Source: Pandoraea capi
GTDB lineage: Bacteria > Pseudomonadota > Gammaproteobacteria > Burkholderiales > Burkholderiaceae
DNA: 64,000 bases
Assembly: GCF_902459735.1 (NCBI RefSeq)
Contig: NZ_CABPRV010000011.1
Coordinates: forward strand, 62,001-126,000
Direction of reading: 5' to 3'
Below the pieces are notes generated by a model. It saw nothing but the letters and a program-made list of their open reading frames with translations. It was not told the DNA's origin and did no database searches. Positions 36,488 through 45,220 of this stretch are shown here, piece after piece (within the stretch, counting starts at the first letter, position 1; the number at the start of each line of letters is the position of its first letter). The position numbers and the translations under genes were made by a program.

Positions 36488-36953
36488 CAAAACTCCTCCA
36501 GGAATGCTCTTGATAGTAGATATCGGTGCGCCGGGCCCGGGTCTCCGCGAGCCTCTTTCGGATGCACACAAAGCGTGCACCTGCGCGTGGGGCACAGTCT
36601 ACCCACATCCCCGGCAGCGAACAACGGTTGCCAACGCAACTTCCCGGGAAGCCCGTGGAACATCGGATTGCGCCCAAACGCTGGCAGATTGATGCGGCAA
36701 TCGGAAAAAAAATAGCCGATTCGGTCGCGAGCGTTCCAATGTACGCACGTTCATGCGACGCGTTCAGCCAATGAGATTCACTGAAAAACGAAACAATGCG
36801 CAGTAATTCACCACGGATAGGCGCTTTTTTCACAATAAAAAGGCGACCGACGTCCCACTTTTTGAGAGGGATCGGCATCTATTCAGAATGATGTTCGGAA
36901 TTAACGCTATGGAAGTTGCACCAGATTGCGCAGCGAATGCGCGCGTGCGGACT
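36488..36953. other. Intergenic region between TrpX-type gene and rlpA
   Basis: About 470 bases without a supported gene. It must hold the promoter of the ABC operon (minus strand), but no good -35/-10 pair stands out. The segment 36740-36900 is AT-richer than the flanks. I see no terminator with a stem and T run for rlpA. Confidence 0.4.
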
Positions 36954-37571
36954 TCAGGGTGCGTTGTTGCTCTCGTCGAGGCCGAGGGCAGCGACTTCAC
37001 TGCGCGACAGGCGGCGGATTTCGACCTTGGCGTGTCCGGCTCGAATAAAGTCGAGCTGTTTGGCCGCGCTGTAAGAGAGATCGATGATGCGATTGCGGGA
37101 GTACGGGCCACGGTCGTTGATCTTCACGACGACCGTCTTGTTATTGGCGACGTTGCGCACCAGTGCGAAGCTGCCCAGCGGCAACGTCGGATGGGCGGCC
37201 GTCGCCTCGTTCATGTCGAACGCTTCACCGGTGGCAGTGCGCCGGCCGTGGAAGTTCTTGCCGTACCAGGATGCCGTGCCCGTCTGGAAGAAAGTCCCCG
37301 CATCGGCACGCAGACGCGCTTCGCCGTCGCGATCCGGGGCATCGGGGTCACCGGGATTGAGGCCTTCGTTGCGATACGTGCGGCCCGGCCAATGCAGATC
37401 GAAGCTGGAGCCGACCGGGGCATTGGCTTCGCGCGCACGGGCGCGCGCGCCTGTCGCCGAAGTGGCGGCAGCCGTCTGGCTGGGGGGTTCGAGCGGCGTT
37501 GTGCAGGCTGTCAACGTCAGGGCGAGGGCGCAGCAGACCGCGAACCGTGTGAGCATGTCGCGTGTTCGCAT
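36954..37571 (-). CDS. rlpA: RlpA-like septal ring lytic transglycosylase lipoprotein
   Basis: Outer-membrane lipoprotein of about 205 residues (ATG at 37571; 37589 and 37556 are alternatives) with lipobox LTAC and a double-psi beta-barrel domain in the C-terminal half: GTASWYGKNFHGRRTATGEAFD, then VKINDRGPYSRNRIIDLS with the catalytic Asp and the Glu of GEAFD. RlpA cleaves denuded peptidoglycan strands. The C-terminal SPOR domain of Pseudomonas RlpA is absent, so septal targeting must differ. Confidence 0.88.
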   Translation of the reverse strand: MRTRDMLTRFAVCCALALTLTACTTPLEPPSQTAAATSATGARARAREANAPVGSSFDLHWPGRTYRNEGLNPGDPDAPDRDGEARLRADAGTFFQTGTASWYGKNFHGRRTATGEAFDMNEATAAHPTLPLGSFALVRNVANNKTVVVKINDRGPYSRNRIIDLSYSAAKQLDFIRAGHAKVEIRRLSRSEVAALGLDESNNAP

Positions 37572-37804
37572 AGCCCGCAAGTCTAACACGACGTAAAAAT
37601 CAACCCATCAGCGAGCGTTCACTTACTCGCTAAGACTTGATTACAAAGCGTTACCTCAATATGGGCATCCCCCGCCGATAAGCGCTTTGCGAAAGACCGC
37701 ATATCGACACCGGGCAAGGCTGCGGGGTGGCACGCGGGGTACCGCGACGCGCGACGGGTCGCCGGGCCGAATACAATAGACAAAAATCGCGTCCCCGATC
37801 ACTC

Positions 37805-38461
37805 ATGAACGTCACCCTGATTCCCGTTACGCCCTTCCAGCAAAACTGCACCCTGCTCGTCTGCGACGCCACGAAGCGCGCTGCCGTGGTCGACCCCGGC
37901 GGCGACATCGACCGCATCGTGGGCGAGATCGAACGCCAGGGCGTAACGCTGGAGAAGATCTTCCTCACGCACGGCCACCTCGACCACTGCGGTGGCTCCG
38001 GCGCCCTGGCGGCCAAGTACGATGTCCCCATCGAAGGCCCGCATCCGGACGACGCCTTCTGGATCGACCAGCTTCAGGCGCAAAGCGCGCGCTTCGGTTT
38101 TCCCGAGCCCGAACCGTTCACCCCCGATCGCTGGCTGGGCGACGGCGACACCGTGACCTTCGGCGACGTAACGCTCGACGTCTTCCACTGCCCGGGCCAC
38201 ACGCCGGGTCACGTGGTGTTCTTCTCGAAGGACGAACGTCTGGCAAGCGTGGGCGACGTGCTCTTCGCCGGCTCCATCGGCCGCACCGACTTTCCGCGCG
38301 GCAATCACGCCGATCTGATCGCGTCGATTCGCGACAAGCTCTGGCCGCTAGGCAACGACGTGACGTTCATCCCGGGTCACGGCCCGGTGTCCACGTTCGG
38401 GCAGGAGCGTCAGACGAACCCGTATGTGGCCGATGCGGTGCTCGCCCGGAGCGCCTCATGA
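37805..38461 (+). CDS. MBL-fold hydrolase, glyoxalase II-like (YcbL type)
   Basis: Metallo-beta-lactamase fold hydrolase of 218 residues from the ATG at 37805. Metal-binding motif [10 protein letters not shown] (near residue 55), then [28 protein letters not shown] and [15 protein letters not shown]. Matches the short YcbL-type glyoxalase II group, which hydrolyses S-lactoylglutathione slowly; the true substrate is uncertain. Its stop overlaps the exonuclease start by 4 nt. Confidence 0.88.
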   Translation: MNVTLIPVTPFQQNCTLLVCDATKRAAVVDPGGDIDRIVGEIERQGVTLEKIFLTHGHLDHCGGSGALAAKYDVPIEGPHPDDAFWIDQLQAQSARFGFPEPEPFTPDRWLGDGDTVTFGDVTLDVFHCPGHTPGHVVFFSKDERLASVGDVLFAGSIGRTDFPRGNHADLIASIRDKLWPLGNDVTFIPGHGPVSTFGQERQTNPYVADAVLARSAS

Positions 38462-39258
38462 GCGAGGCGATGTCCCGGACCCCGTCGCGCATCATTCCTG
38501 TCGACGAGGAAATTTTCGTCAGCACCGACGTCGAAGCCGACGGCCCGATTCCCGGTCCGCACTCGATGCTCAGTTTCGCCTCGGCGGCCTACACCGCCGA
38601 CAAGGAGCTGATCGGCACCTTCAGCGCCAACCTCGAATGCTTGCCGGACGCGAAGGGCCATCCGCTCACGATGAAATGGTGGAAGACCGAACCCGAGGCG
38701 TGGGCGGCATGCCGCGTCGACCCGGAGGATCCGGCCAAGGCGCTCAAGGCGTATGTGAAGTGGGTCGAGAAGCTGCCCGGCAAGCCGGTGTTCGTCGCCT
38801 ACCCGGCGGGCTTCGATTTCACCTTCATGTTCTGGTACATGATGCGTTTCGTCGGTCGTTGCCCGTTCTCGTGGTCCGCGCTCGACATCAAGACGCTTGC
38901 CTTCGCGATGACCGGCATGCCGTATCGCAAGTGCATCAAACCGCGTCTGCCGCAGGTCTGGCTCGATCCGCTGCCGCATACCCACGTCGCGCTCGACGAC
39001 GCCCTCGAACAAGGCGCCCTCTTCTGCAACATGCTCGCCGAGCTGCGTGAACAGCAAAAGACGCTGTCCGAGTTGCCCGGCTGGCGCGGCGCAGGCCTGA
39101 GCGTCAGCGCCGATACGCCGGTGTTCGGCTCGGCCGCCGCGAAAGTGGCTGGAGAAGTGGCAGGGGAATCGACTGAAGCCGCGCAGGAGACCGACGTCGC
39201 CAACGACGCCGAATCGCCCGTCACCGGCCCCGGTAAGGACAGCACAGCGCATCGCTGA
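38458..39258 (+). CDS. DEDD-type 3'-5' exonuclease/exoribonuclease
   Basis: RNase T/DnaQ-fold exonuclease of 266 residues. Exo I is in VSTDVEADG (Asp and Glu near 24-26), Exo II in [15 protein letters not shown] and Exo III in [11 protein letters not shown], so the DEDDh set looks complete. The last 60 residues are a low-complexity acidic/Ala tail. Co-translated with the MBL-fold gene (ATGA overlap) and followed by a strong terminator. Substrate unknown. Confidence 0.82.
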   Translation: MSEAMSRTPSRIIPVDEEIFVSTDVEADGPIPGPHSMLSFASAAYTADKELIGTFSANLECLPDAKGHPLTMKWWKTEPEAWAACRVDPEDPAKALKAYVKWVEKLPGKPVFVAYPAGFDFTFMFWYMMRFVGRCPFSWSALDIKTLAFAMTGMPYRKCIKPRLPQVWLDPLPHTHVALDDALEQGALFCNMLAELREQQKTLSELPGWRGAGLSVSADTPVFGSAAAKVAGEVAGESTEAAQETDVANDAESPVTGPGKDSTAHR

Positions 39259-39277
39259 TTCGCGACTGCCTGAATAA

Positions 39278-39319
39278 GAGAAGGGCGCGAAGTTCGATAC
39301 GTCGCGCCCTTCTCTTTTT
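39278..39319 (+). terminator. Rho-independent terminator after exonuclease gene
   Basis: Perfect 13-bp stem GAGAAGGGCGCGA / TCGCGCCCTTCTC with an 11-nt loop, followed by TTTTT. It ends the MBL-exonuclease operon and also lies 19 nt beyond the stop of the convergent ArsC-like gene. Confidence 0.92.
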
Positions 39320-39337
39320 CCAGCCTTGGCAGACGGC

Positions 39338-39688
39338 TTACAGCACGTCGTTCACGAGTTCCGGCGGGCGGGCGATCACTGCCTTCTTGCCGTTCACTAC
39401 GATGGGACGCTGCAACAGCTTCGGATGGGCGGCCACGGCCGCGAGCAGATCGTCGTCGCCCAGTGCCTCGTCGGCCAGCCCCAGTTCCGCGAATTCCGTC
39501 TCGTTGCTGCGGATCATGTCGCGCACGGGCACATCCAGCAGCTTGTGCAGACGTTTCAGATCCGCCAGCGTCGGCGGCGTCTTCAGATATTCGACGACTT
39601 GCAGGTCGCCACCCGCCTGGGAACCCTCGACGAGCGCCAGCGCCTCGCGCGACTTCGAGCAGCGCGGGTTGTGATACACGGTAATCAT
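39338..39688 (-). CDS. ArsC-family reductase (YfgD-like)
   Basis: Thioredoxin-fold ArsC-type protein of 116 residues. From the ATG at 39688 (GGAG about 8 nt upstream; a GTG at 39694 is possible) it starts MITVYHNPRCSKSRE with the active-site Cys10, and has RPIVVNGKKAVIARPPE with the Arg pair of arsenate reductases. No ars genes are near, so it may be a generic glutaredoxin-coupled reductase rather than an arsenic gene. Confidence 0.85.
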   Translation of the reverse strand: MITVYHNPRCSKSREALALVEGSQAGGDLQVVEYLKTPPTLADLKRLHKLLDVPVRDMIRSNETEFAELGLADEALGDDDLLAAVAAHPKLLQRPIVVNGKKAVIARPPELVNDVL

Positions 39689-39882
39689 GGTCACTCCAAT
39701 GCGTCCAAAAAGCGTCCGGCGTGACAGGACAACGAGGGGTCAGCAATCGCTCGATGCAGCAACGATGCCCTCGCATCCCGCGTCACGCCTGGGACGTGCG
39801 CTCCGAGTATGCATGGTATCGTCGGATGCCGCTAGCTACGGCCACCACGGACATCTGATCCGGCAACTCAGGAGAAAGTGAC

Positions 39883-41130
39883 ATGGCAGGACGCTTCATC
39901 AGCATCAAGTCGCGCGACGGCAAGACGTTTCAGGCATATCTGGCAACGCCGGACAGTAAAGGCGTTAGCGAGGGCAAGGGCCCCGGACTGGTGCTCTGTC
40001 AGGAAATCTTCGGCGTAAATGCCTACATCCGCGAACTGGCGGACCGCTATGCAGAAGAGGGCTACGTCGTTCTCGCGCCCGACCTGTTCTGGCGCATCGA
40101 GCCCGGCATCGAACTCGGTTATTCGTCCGGCGACTGGCAGCGCGCGTTCGCCCTGTTCCAGAGTTTCGACGTCGATCTCGGCATGGAAGACGTGGGCGCT
40201 ACCGTCGACGCGCTGCGTGCCTTGCCGGAATGCGTAGGCGGCGTGGGCGTGGTCGGCTATTGCCTCGGCGGCAAGCTGGCCGCGCTGTCGGTCACGCGCA
40301 CGAGTGCGGATGTGGCCGTCAGTTACTACGGCGTGGGGCTGGAGCAGCACGTCGACGAACTCGCGGGCGAGCATCCGCCCCTCGTGCTGCACGTCGCCGA
40401 GCTCGACAAATACGCGCCGGCCGAAGTGCGCGACACGCTGACCGAGCGGCTCGGCAAGCATCCCAACGTCACCCTGTATCTGTACCCGGACGCCGATCAT
40501 GCGTTCGCGCGTCCCGGCGACCACTTCAACCGCGCCGCCACCCAGCTCGCCCACCAGCGCACCATTGGTGCGGTGCGCCGCACCATCGGGCCGCATTTCG
40601 ACTTCGCGTCGCTGTGGGAAACGCATTGCGCATACGAATTTGCCGTCCGCGAGATCGATCCGTTGATGAAGACGATGGTGGCGGAGCCCTACGTCAATCA
40701 CATTCCGACGATGACGGGCGGTGTCGGCCATCAGCAGTTAGCGCATTTCTACCGGAATCACTTCGTCAACAGCAACCCGCCCGACACGAAGCTGATTCCG
40801 ATATCGCGCACGATCGGCGCGACCCAACTCGTCGACGAACTGCTGTTCTGCTTCACCCACACGACGCCGGTGGACTGGATGTTGCCGGGCGTGGCGCCGA
40901 CGGGACGCCGTGTCGAAATTCCGTTGGTGGCCATCGTACGATTCCGGGGAGACAAACTGGAGCACGAACACATATATTGGGATCAGGCGAGCGTACTCGT
41001 GCAGATCGGCCTGCTCGATCCGACAGGGTTGCCGGTCGCCGGCGTGGAGACCGCGCGCAAGTTGCAGGACGAGAATCTCGCGTCCAACAGCTTGATGCCG
41101 AACTGGTCGTTTGGCACCAAGGCGCAGTAG
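39883..41130 (+). CDS. Dienelactone hydrolase fused to a C-terminal NTF2/SnoaL-like domain
   Basis: The first 235 residues are a dienelactone hydrolase: E41 in CQEIFG, nucleophile C127 in GYCLGG, D175 and H206 in DADHAFARPG complete the triad. Residues about 245-415 look like a SnoaL/NTF2-like alpha+beta barrel (FYRNHFVN, LFCFTHTTPVDWMLPGVAPTGRRVEIPLVAIVRF). A good AGGAGAAAG precedes the ATG. The fusion suggests one lactone or carbonyl substrate handled by both domains; the pathway is unknown and no aromatic-degradation genes are nearby. Confidence 0.85.
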   Translation: MAGRFISIKSRDGKTFQAYLATPDSKGVSEGKGPGLVLCQEIFGVNAYIRELADRYAEEGYVVLAPDLFWRIEPGIELGYSSGDWQRAFALFQSFDVDLGMEDVGATVDALRALPECVGGVGVVGYCLGGKLAALSVTRTSADVAVSYYGVGLEQHVDELAGEHPPLVLHVAELDKYAPAEVRDTLTERLGKHPNVTLYLYPDADHAFARPGDHFNRAATQLAHQRTIGAVRRTIGPHFDFASLWETHCAYEFAVREIDPLMKTMVAEPYVNHIPTMTGGVGHQQLAHFYRNHFVNSNPPDTKLIPISRTIGATQLVDELLFCFTHTTPVDWMLPGVAPTGRRVEIPLVAIVRFRGDKLEHEHIYWDQASVLVQIGLLDPTGLPVAGVETARKLQDENLASNSLMPNWSFGTKAQ

Positions 41131-41256
41131 ATTGACCGCCGGCGAGCGCCGGCGTTGCAGTGAAGCGGTCGTCCCTCCCCGGCGAGGGGACGGACGCCGC
41201 GCAGCACAGGTCGTAACAACAAGAAAAAGTGTCGCGAACGTTGCGGGAGACAAGTC

Positions 41257-41787
41257 ATGAATACGCAACCTTCTCAGCGCGCGTGTGCGCGTCATGTTCG
41301 TCATGCACGCCGCGCCGCATTCACCGGATGGTTCGCCATCCTCTCCGGCATGTTGCTGGTGACCGGTTGTGCGAATCCCGATTTCGAGCCCAAGAAGCCA
41401 CTCGTCCTCAATTTCCCGCTCGGCCAGCCGCCCCTGTCGGGCCTTGATCAATACAAGGTGGCGGCGGCGCAGCGTGTGACCGAGGTCAATGCCCGGGAGA
41501 TCACACCCGGCAATCCGCAGCCGATGTTGCGCTCGGTCGTCTCGCTCGAATACTGGGTCGATCGCGGTGGCAATGTCACACGCGTGGCCCTCTATCGCAG
41601 CAACGGCGATCATGAAGCCGAGCGAATCGCCATCGCCAGCTTGCGACGGGCGAGCCCCTTGCCGGCACCGAGCCGGGCGCTGGTGGACAGCAGCGGACGT
41701 GTGCGTGCCGTCGAGACCTGGCTCTTCAACAACGACGGCCGGTATCAGCTGCGTAGCGTGGCCGCGCCGCAGATCGACGGGCAGTGA
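41257..41787 (+). CDS. TonB-C-like lipoprotein
   Basis: A 176-residue envelope protein. A long basic leader (to residue 22) precedes a hydrophobic stretch and lipobox LVTGC (Cys38). The C-terminal half (LEYWVDRGGNVTRVALYRSNGDHEAERIAIASLRRA) resembles the TonB C-terminal fold used for protein-protein contacts. Preceded by GGGAGACAAG. Function unknown. Confidence 0.75.
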   Translation: MNTQPSQRACARHVRHARRAAFTGWFAILSGMLLVTGCANPDFEPKKPLVLNFPLGQPPLSGLDQYKVAAAQRVTEVNAREITPGNPQPMLRSVVSLEYWVDRGGNVTRVALYRSNGDHEAERIAIASLRRASPLPAPSRALVDSSGRVRAVETWLFNNDGRYQLRSVAAPQIDGQ

Positions 41788-41858
41788 TATCGTGACAGGC
41801 ATCCGCCCGCTTTGCCCGGCCCGCTCGGGGCAACGGATAGGGGGCGACGGAGATGCTC

Positions 41859-42653
41859 ATGCCGCGATTTGCTGCCAACCTGACCCTGCTCTATCAGGAA
41901 GTCCCGTTTCTCGATCGTTTTCAGGAAGCGGCGAGCGATGGCTTCAGAGGTGTCGAATTCCTGTTTCCGTACGAGCATCCCGCACAGGAAATCCGCAAGC
42001 GGCTGGATGATGCCGGGCTGACGCAAGTCCTGTTCAACGGTCCGGCGGGCGACTGGGCGAGCGGAGAGCGCGGCATCGCGGCGTTGCCCGGTCGCGAGGC
42101 ACAATTTCGCGACGGGATCGAACTCGCACTGGACTACGCCGATGCGCTAGGTTGCCGGCAGTTGCATGTCATGGCCGGTTGCCCCGACGCCGCCGAGTCG
42201 CCCGAGCGATGCCGCGCAACCTACCTCGAGAATCTCGCCTACGCGAGCGGTCAGGCCGCGGCACACGGTGTGACCGTACTGATCGAACCAATCAATCCGC
42301 GCGACTTTCCGCGCTATTTCCTCACGCGCCAGGATCAGGCGCACGCCATTCGTAGCGAAGTCGGTGCGAGCAACCTCAAAGTCCAGTTCGATGCGTACCA
42401 CTGCCAGATCGTCGAGGGCGATCTGGCGATGAAAATACGCCAGTCCATCGACCATATCGGCCACGTGCAGGTCGCCGGCGTGCCGGCCCGACACGAGCCC
42501 GATACCGGCGAGGTCAACTATCCCTTCCTGTTCCGTCTGCTCGACGAACTGGGGTATGCCGGGTGGATCGGGTGTGAATACCGCCCACAGGGGGCGACGC
42601 GCGCGGGACTTGGCTGGCTCAAGCCGTGGCTCAGAGCGACGGCCAATCGATAG
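41859..42653 (+). CDS. hyi: Hydroxypyruvate isomerase / 2-oxo-tetronate isomerase (Hyi/OtnI)
   Basis: TIM-barrel sugar isomerase of 264 residues. ATG at 41859 is preferred over 41853 because GGAG then lies 6 nt away. Metal-binding Glu and Asp/His are in [31 protein letters not shown] and GCEYRP. Interconverts hydroxypyruvate and tartronate semialdehyde, or the 2-oxo-tetronate equivalent; no glyoxylate or tetronate genes are adjacent to decide. Confidence 0.82.
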   Translation: MPRFAANLTLLYQEVPFLDRFQEAASDGFRGVEFLFPYEHPAQEIRKRLDDAGLTQVLFNGPAGDWASGERGIAALPGREAQFRDGIELALDYADALGCRQLHVMAGCPDAAESPERCRATYLENLAYASGQAAAHGVTVLIEPINPRDFPRYFLTRQDQAHAIRSEVGASNLKVQFDAYHCQIVEGDLAMKIRQSIDHIGHVQVAGVPARHEPDTGEVNYPFLFRLLDELGYAGWIGCEYRPQGATRAGLGWLKPWLRATANR

Positions 42654-42678
42654 ATCGCGACCATCCCGACGCACTTTC

Positions 42679-42711
42679 GCGTCACGTTTGCGTCACGTGT
42701 GCGTCACGTTC
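42679..42711. repeat. Three tandem 11-bp repeats (GCGTCACGTKY)
   Basis: GCGTCACGTTT, GCGTCACGTGT and GCGTCACGTTC lie head to tail. The 11-bp period puts each copy on the same face of the helix, as in cooperative operators. It starts 25 nt after the hyi stop. Confidence 0.75.
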
Positions 42712-42839
42712 CGGGGGATTACGCAGACGTGAATCGATTTCCGAAAATCAATCGGAGGTCGAAGCATTGTGCGCTGCGAAGCGATATATCCGAGACAGGG
42801 TCGGAGAAAGTCTTAGGAAAGATGTAGGACGAATCAGGC

Positions 42840-42869
42840 AAAAAAATGGCGGGACACACGGGCCCGCCA
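42840..42869 (-). terminator. Rho-independent terminator on the reverse strand
   Basis: Read on the minus strand: TGGCGGG / CCCGCCA stem, 9-nt loop, then seven T. It lies in a gap whose flanking annotated genes are both on the plus strand, so it points to a minus-strand transcript starting between 42870 and 43413. Confidence 0.75.
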
Positions 42870-43001
42870 AAACCACACGCTACGGGGTTAGCGCGAGGAG
42901 ACCAGATTCGGAGCACTGCATCGAACCACCTTGCAAATTGCGCCGGGGGACGCGTTTTTGCCGATACAGTCGCGCTGCTGTGTTACCGGGGGATAAGCAC
43001 T

Positions 43002-43163
43002 TCAGCGTTGAGATGCATTGTGGTGGAAACGTATGGAGGGAGGGGTAACAAAGTGTTTCAGGTTGTAACACCTAGCGCGTTTCACCGCCGCCGTGAATCG
43101 CGCCTGCGCCTTGCGGCACAAGGCTCTGCGCTGAGACACAACTTTCCATATTTTGTTCGTCAT
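43002..43163 (-). CDS. Possible small basic protein (53 aa)
   Basis: ATG at 43163 with AGG close upstream gives a 53-residue protein starting MTNKIWKVVSQRRALCRKAQ, rich in Lys and Arg, without a membrane segment. Its stop is about 130 nt before the reverse-strand terminator at 42869-42840, which is the main reason to consider it. It may equally be part of a non-coding RNA. No family recognised. Confidence 0.3.
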   Translation of the reverse strand: MTNKIWKVVSQRRALCRKAQARFTAAVKRARCYNLKHFVTPPSIRFHHNASQR

Positions 43164-43413
43164 CCTGAATAACTCGCCATCCGAGCCATCCGCTCGACGT
43201 CCATCCGACCCCGGCAAGGCAATCCCTCTTCGCCATCGATACCTCACCGCTATCAGCACCCAATCCCGGCTGAGGGTCGGTGATAGCGTCTCGGCCGCTC
43301 CACTAGCGGCCATCTCCAGTCATCGTCGACAAACGCACCGCATCCTGGCGTCCCGAACGCAGGTGTCGGCAATGTGCTAAGTTCAAACTTTGTGCGTGGC
43401 AACAAAGTGAGCA
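43164..43413. other. Region upstream of the CoA-binding protein gene
   Basis: Holds three CCATCCG copies (43177-43217) and, right before the gene, an inverted repeat ACTTTGT - 8 nt - ACAAAGT (43387-43408). A second AACAAAGTG is at 43046-43054. Confidence 0.4.
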
Positions 43414-43899
43414 ATGGAAACCATTGAACGTTTGGGGCAGATCCTGGCGCGTGACCGGGTGATCGCGGTTGTGGGCTTATCGCCGCGACCCGACAGGCCG
43501 AGCTTCACCACCTCGCGATACATGCAACAGCATGGGTATCGGATCGTGCCGATCAACCCGCAGGCCGCCGATTCCGGCGAAAAGATTCTGGGCGAGACCG
43601 TCTACGCCAGCCTGACCGACGCGGCAGAAGCCCTTCGCGCCGAAGGTCTGCGCATTCAGATGGTCGACTGCTTTCGCCGCAGCGGCGATATACCGCCGAT
43701 CGCGACAGAGGCTGTCGCCATCGGTGCAAACAGTTTGTGGATGCAGTTGGGCATCGAGAACGACGAAGCGGCGGCCGAGGCATTGGCGGCCGGGCTGGAC
43801 GTCGTCATGGACCGCTGCGTCAAGATCGAGCATCAGCGTTGGTTGATGCAAGGCGGCGGGTTGTCCGAACCGGGTGGCCAACAGGCCGCCGGCCGCTGA
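43414..43899 (+). CDS. CoA-binding domain protein (YccU-like)
   Basis: Rossmann-fold CoA-binding protein of 161 residues. IAVVGLSPRPDRPSFTTSRYMQQHGYRIVPINP is the characteristic N-terminal motif, and VDCFRRSGDIPPIATEAVAIGANSLWMQLGI the second. Family members bind CoA but have no settled role. A 7-bp inverted repeat overlaps where the ribosome-binding site would be and could control translation or repression. Confidence 0.88.
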   Translation: METIERLGQILARDRVIAVVGLSPRPDRPSFTTSRYMQQHGYRIVPINPQAADSGEKILGETVYASLTDAAEALRAEGLRIQMVDCFRRSGDIPPIATEAVAIGANSLWMQLGIENDEAAAEALAAGLDVVMDRCVKIEHQRWLMQGGGLSEPGGQQAAGR

Positions 43900-43997
43900 C
43901 ACGTCAAACGCTTGTGCCGAGCGTCGTCCCGAAAATAGAAAAAGCCGACGGTTCAACGTCGCCCTCCGACTCCCTCTAACGTCAACATCTCGCTGCC

Positions 43998-44936
43998 ATG
44001 ACCATCGATGCCGATCTGCTCGCCTATTACGACTTGATGGCGCGCAAGTACCCCACTCCCGAAAACGCCCCCGCGCCAACGCCGCAGGACGTGCGCGCCA
44101 AATTCGCCACCGTCGCCGTCGAGGCGCTGCGTCCGTTGCCGGCGGGATTGAAAAGCGAGACGTTCGAGATTTCGCTGCCGGGTCGCAATCTGCGGGCGAG
44201 GCTCTATCGGCCGGAGGGTCGCGTCGTCCCGCTGGTCGTGTACTTCCATGGTGGCGGCTGGGTCGTTGGCGATGTCGACACGCACGGAACGGTCGCGGCC
44301 TTGCTCGCGCAGGATGCCGACGTCGCGGTACTCAGTGTCGATTACCGGCTGGCTCCGGAGCATCCGTTCCCGGTGCCGGTCGACGACGCGCGTGAGGCGT
44401 TGGCGTGGGCGGCGGAGCAGCGCGCCCGGCTGGGCGTGAGCCTGGACCGGTTGGCGGTGGCGGGCGACAGTGCGGGCGGACATCTGGCGGCACAGGCGGC
44501 GGCGTGGTTCAACGACAGGCATCCGGGCATGGTAGGTGCGCAATTGCTCATCTATCCGGTCGTGCAGTATCGGTTCGACACGCCGAGTTACGAGCGTCTG
44601 GCGGATGGCATTGGACTGACGCGAGACGAAATGCGTTGGTACTGGAAGGAATTTCTGGGTGGCGTGGAGCCGGCGGAGAGTGATGTGCGGGTCAATCTGA
44701 TGGCGGAAGCGCCGCGTCATCCGTTGCCGAACAGTTTGGTGATTGCTGCGGAATACGATCCGTTGCATGACGAAGCGGTGGCGTATGCGCAGTTCGTTGC
44801 GCGTACGGGATCGCGGGCGGAGGTCATCGAGGCGGCGGGTTTGACGCATAGCTTCGCGCGATTGCAGCCGTTCGTGCCGCAAGCGAGGATGGTGATGCAC
44901 GACGCCGCGCAGCGTCTGCGCGAATGGCTGGGATAA
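43998..44936 (+). CDS. Alpha/beta hydrolase, hormone-sensitive-lipase family
   Basis: Carboxylesterase of the HSL/family IV type, 312 residues. Oxyanion-hole motif HGGGW (84-88), nucleophile S158 in GDSAGG, Asp near 258 in EYDPLHDEA and His near 288 in THSFARL. No signal peptide, so cytoplasmic. Substrate unknown; a cap region at the N-terminus (1-50) is present. Confidence 0.9.
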   Translation: MTIDADLLAYYDLMARKYPTPENAPAPTPQDVRAKFATVAVEALRPLPAGLKSETFEISLPGRNLRARLYRPEGRVVPLVVYFHGGGWVVGDVDTHGTVAALLAQDADVAVLSVDYRLAPEHPFPVPVDDAREALAWAAEQRARLGVSLDRLAVAGDSAGGHLAAQAAAWFNDRHPGMVGAQLLIYPVVQYRFDTPSYERLADGIGLTRDEMRWYWKEFLGGVEPAESDVRVNLMAEAPRHPLPNSLVIAAEYDPLHDEAVAYAQFVARTGSRAEVIEAAGLTHSFARLQPFVPQARMVMHDAAQRLREWLG

Positions 44937-45105
44937 ACCGGGTCGAGTACAGGACGGCCTGAGAGCGCTCGAACCCCGCATGCCCGAACGGATTCGAGTC
45001 GAGGCTGCGGAAGCAGACGACCCGAAGGCGTTTGAGCCGTTGGCGAGGATGCAGATGGCCGAGGAGGTTTAGGGTTTCGGGGGTTAAAACCCTGGGCAAC
45101 ACAGG

Positions 45106-45176
45106 CCGGAACAAAGGGGACGCTTACCGCAGCGACTTTTAAGTTGGAGCGCAGGGAAGCGTCCCCCTTGTTTCGG
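45106..45176. repeat. REP-like imperfect palindrome
   Basis: Two 20-nt arms (45106-45125 and 45157-45176) pair with two mismatches; the shared core reads GGGGACGCTT / AAGCGTCCCC. It lies between convergent genes, the usual place for REP-type elements. No transposase is seen nearby. Confidence 0.6.
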
Positions 45177-45220
45177 TGTCGCTGCGTTTGGGGAGAACAA
45201 TGCAGCGGTGAATCAGCGAA

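Larger units (their letters stand above)
42654..43001. other. Gene-poor stretch with repeats after hyi
   Basis: Contains three 11-bp direct repeats (42679-42711) and a reverse-strand terminator (42840-42869), described separately. No supported gene; the sequence is AT-richer than its flanks. Confidence 0.5.
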
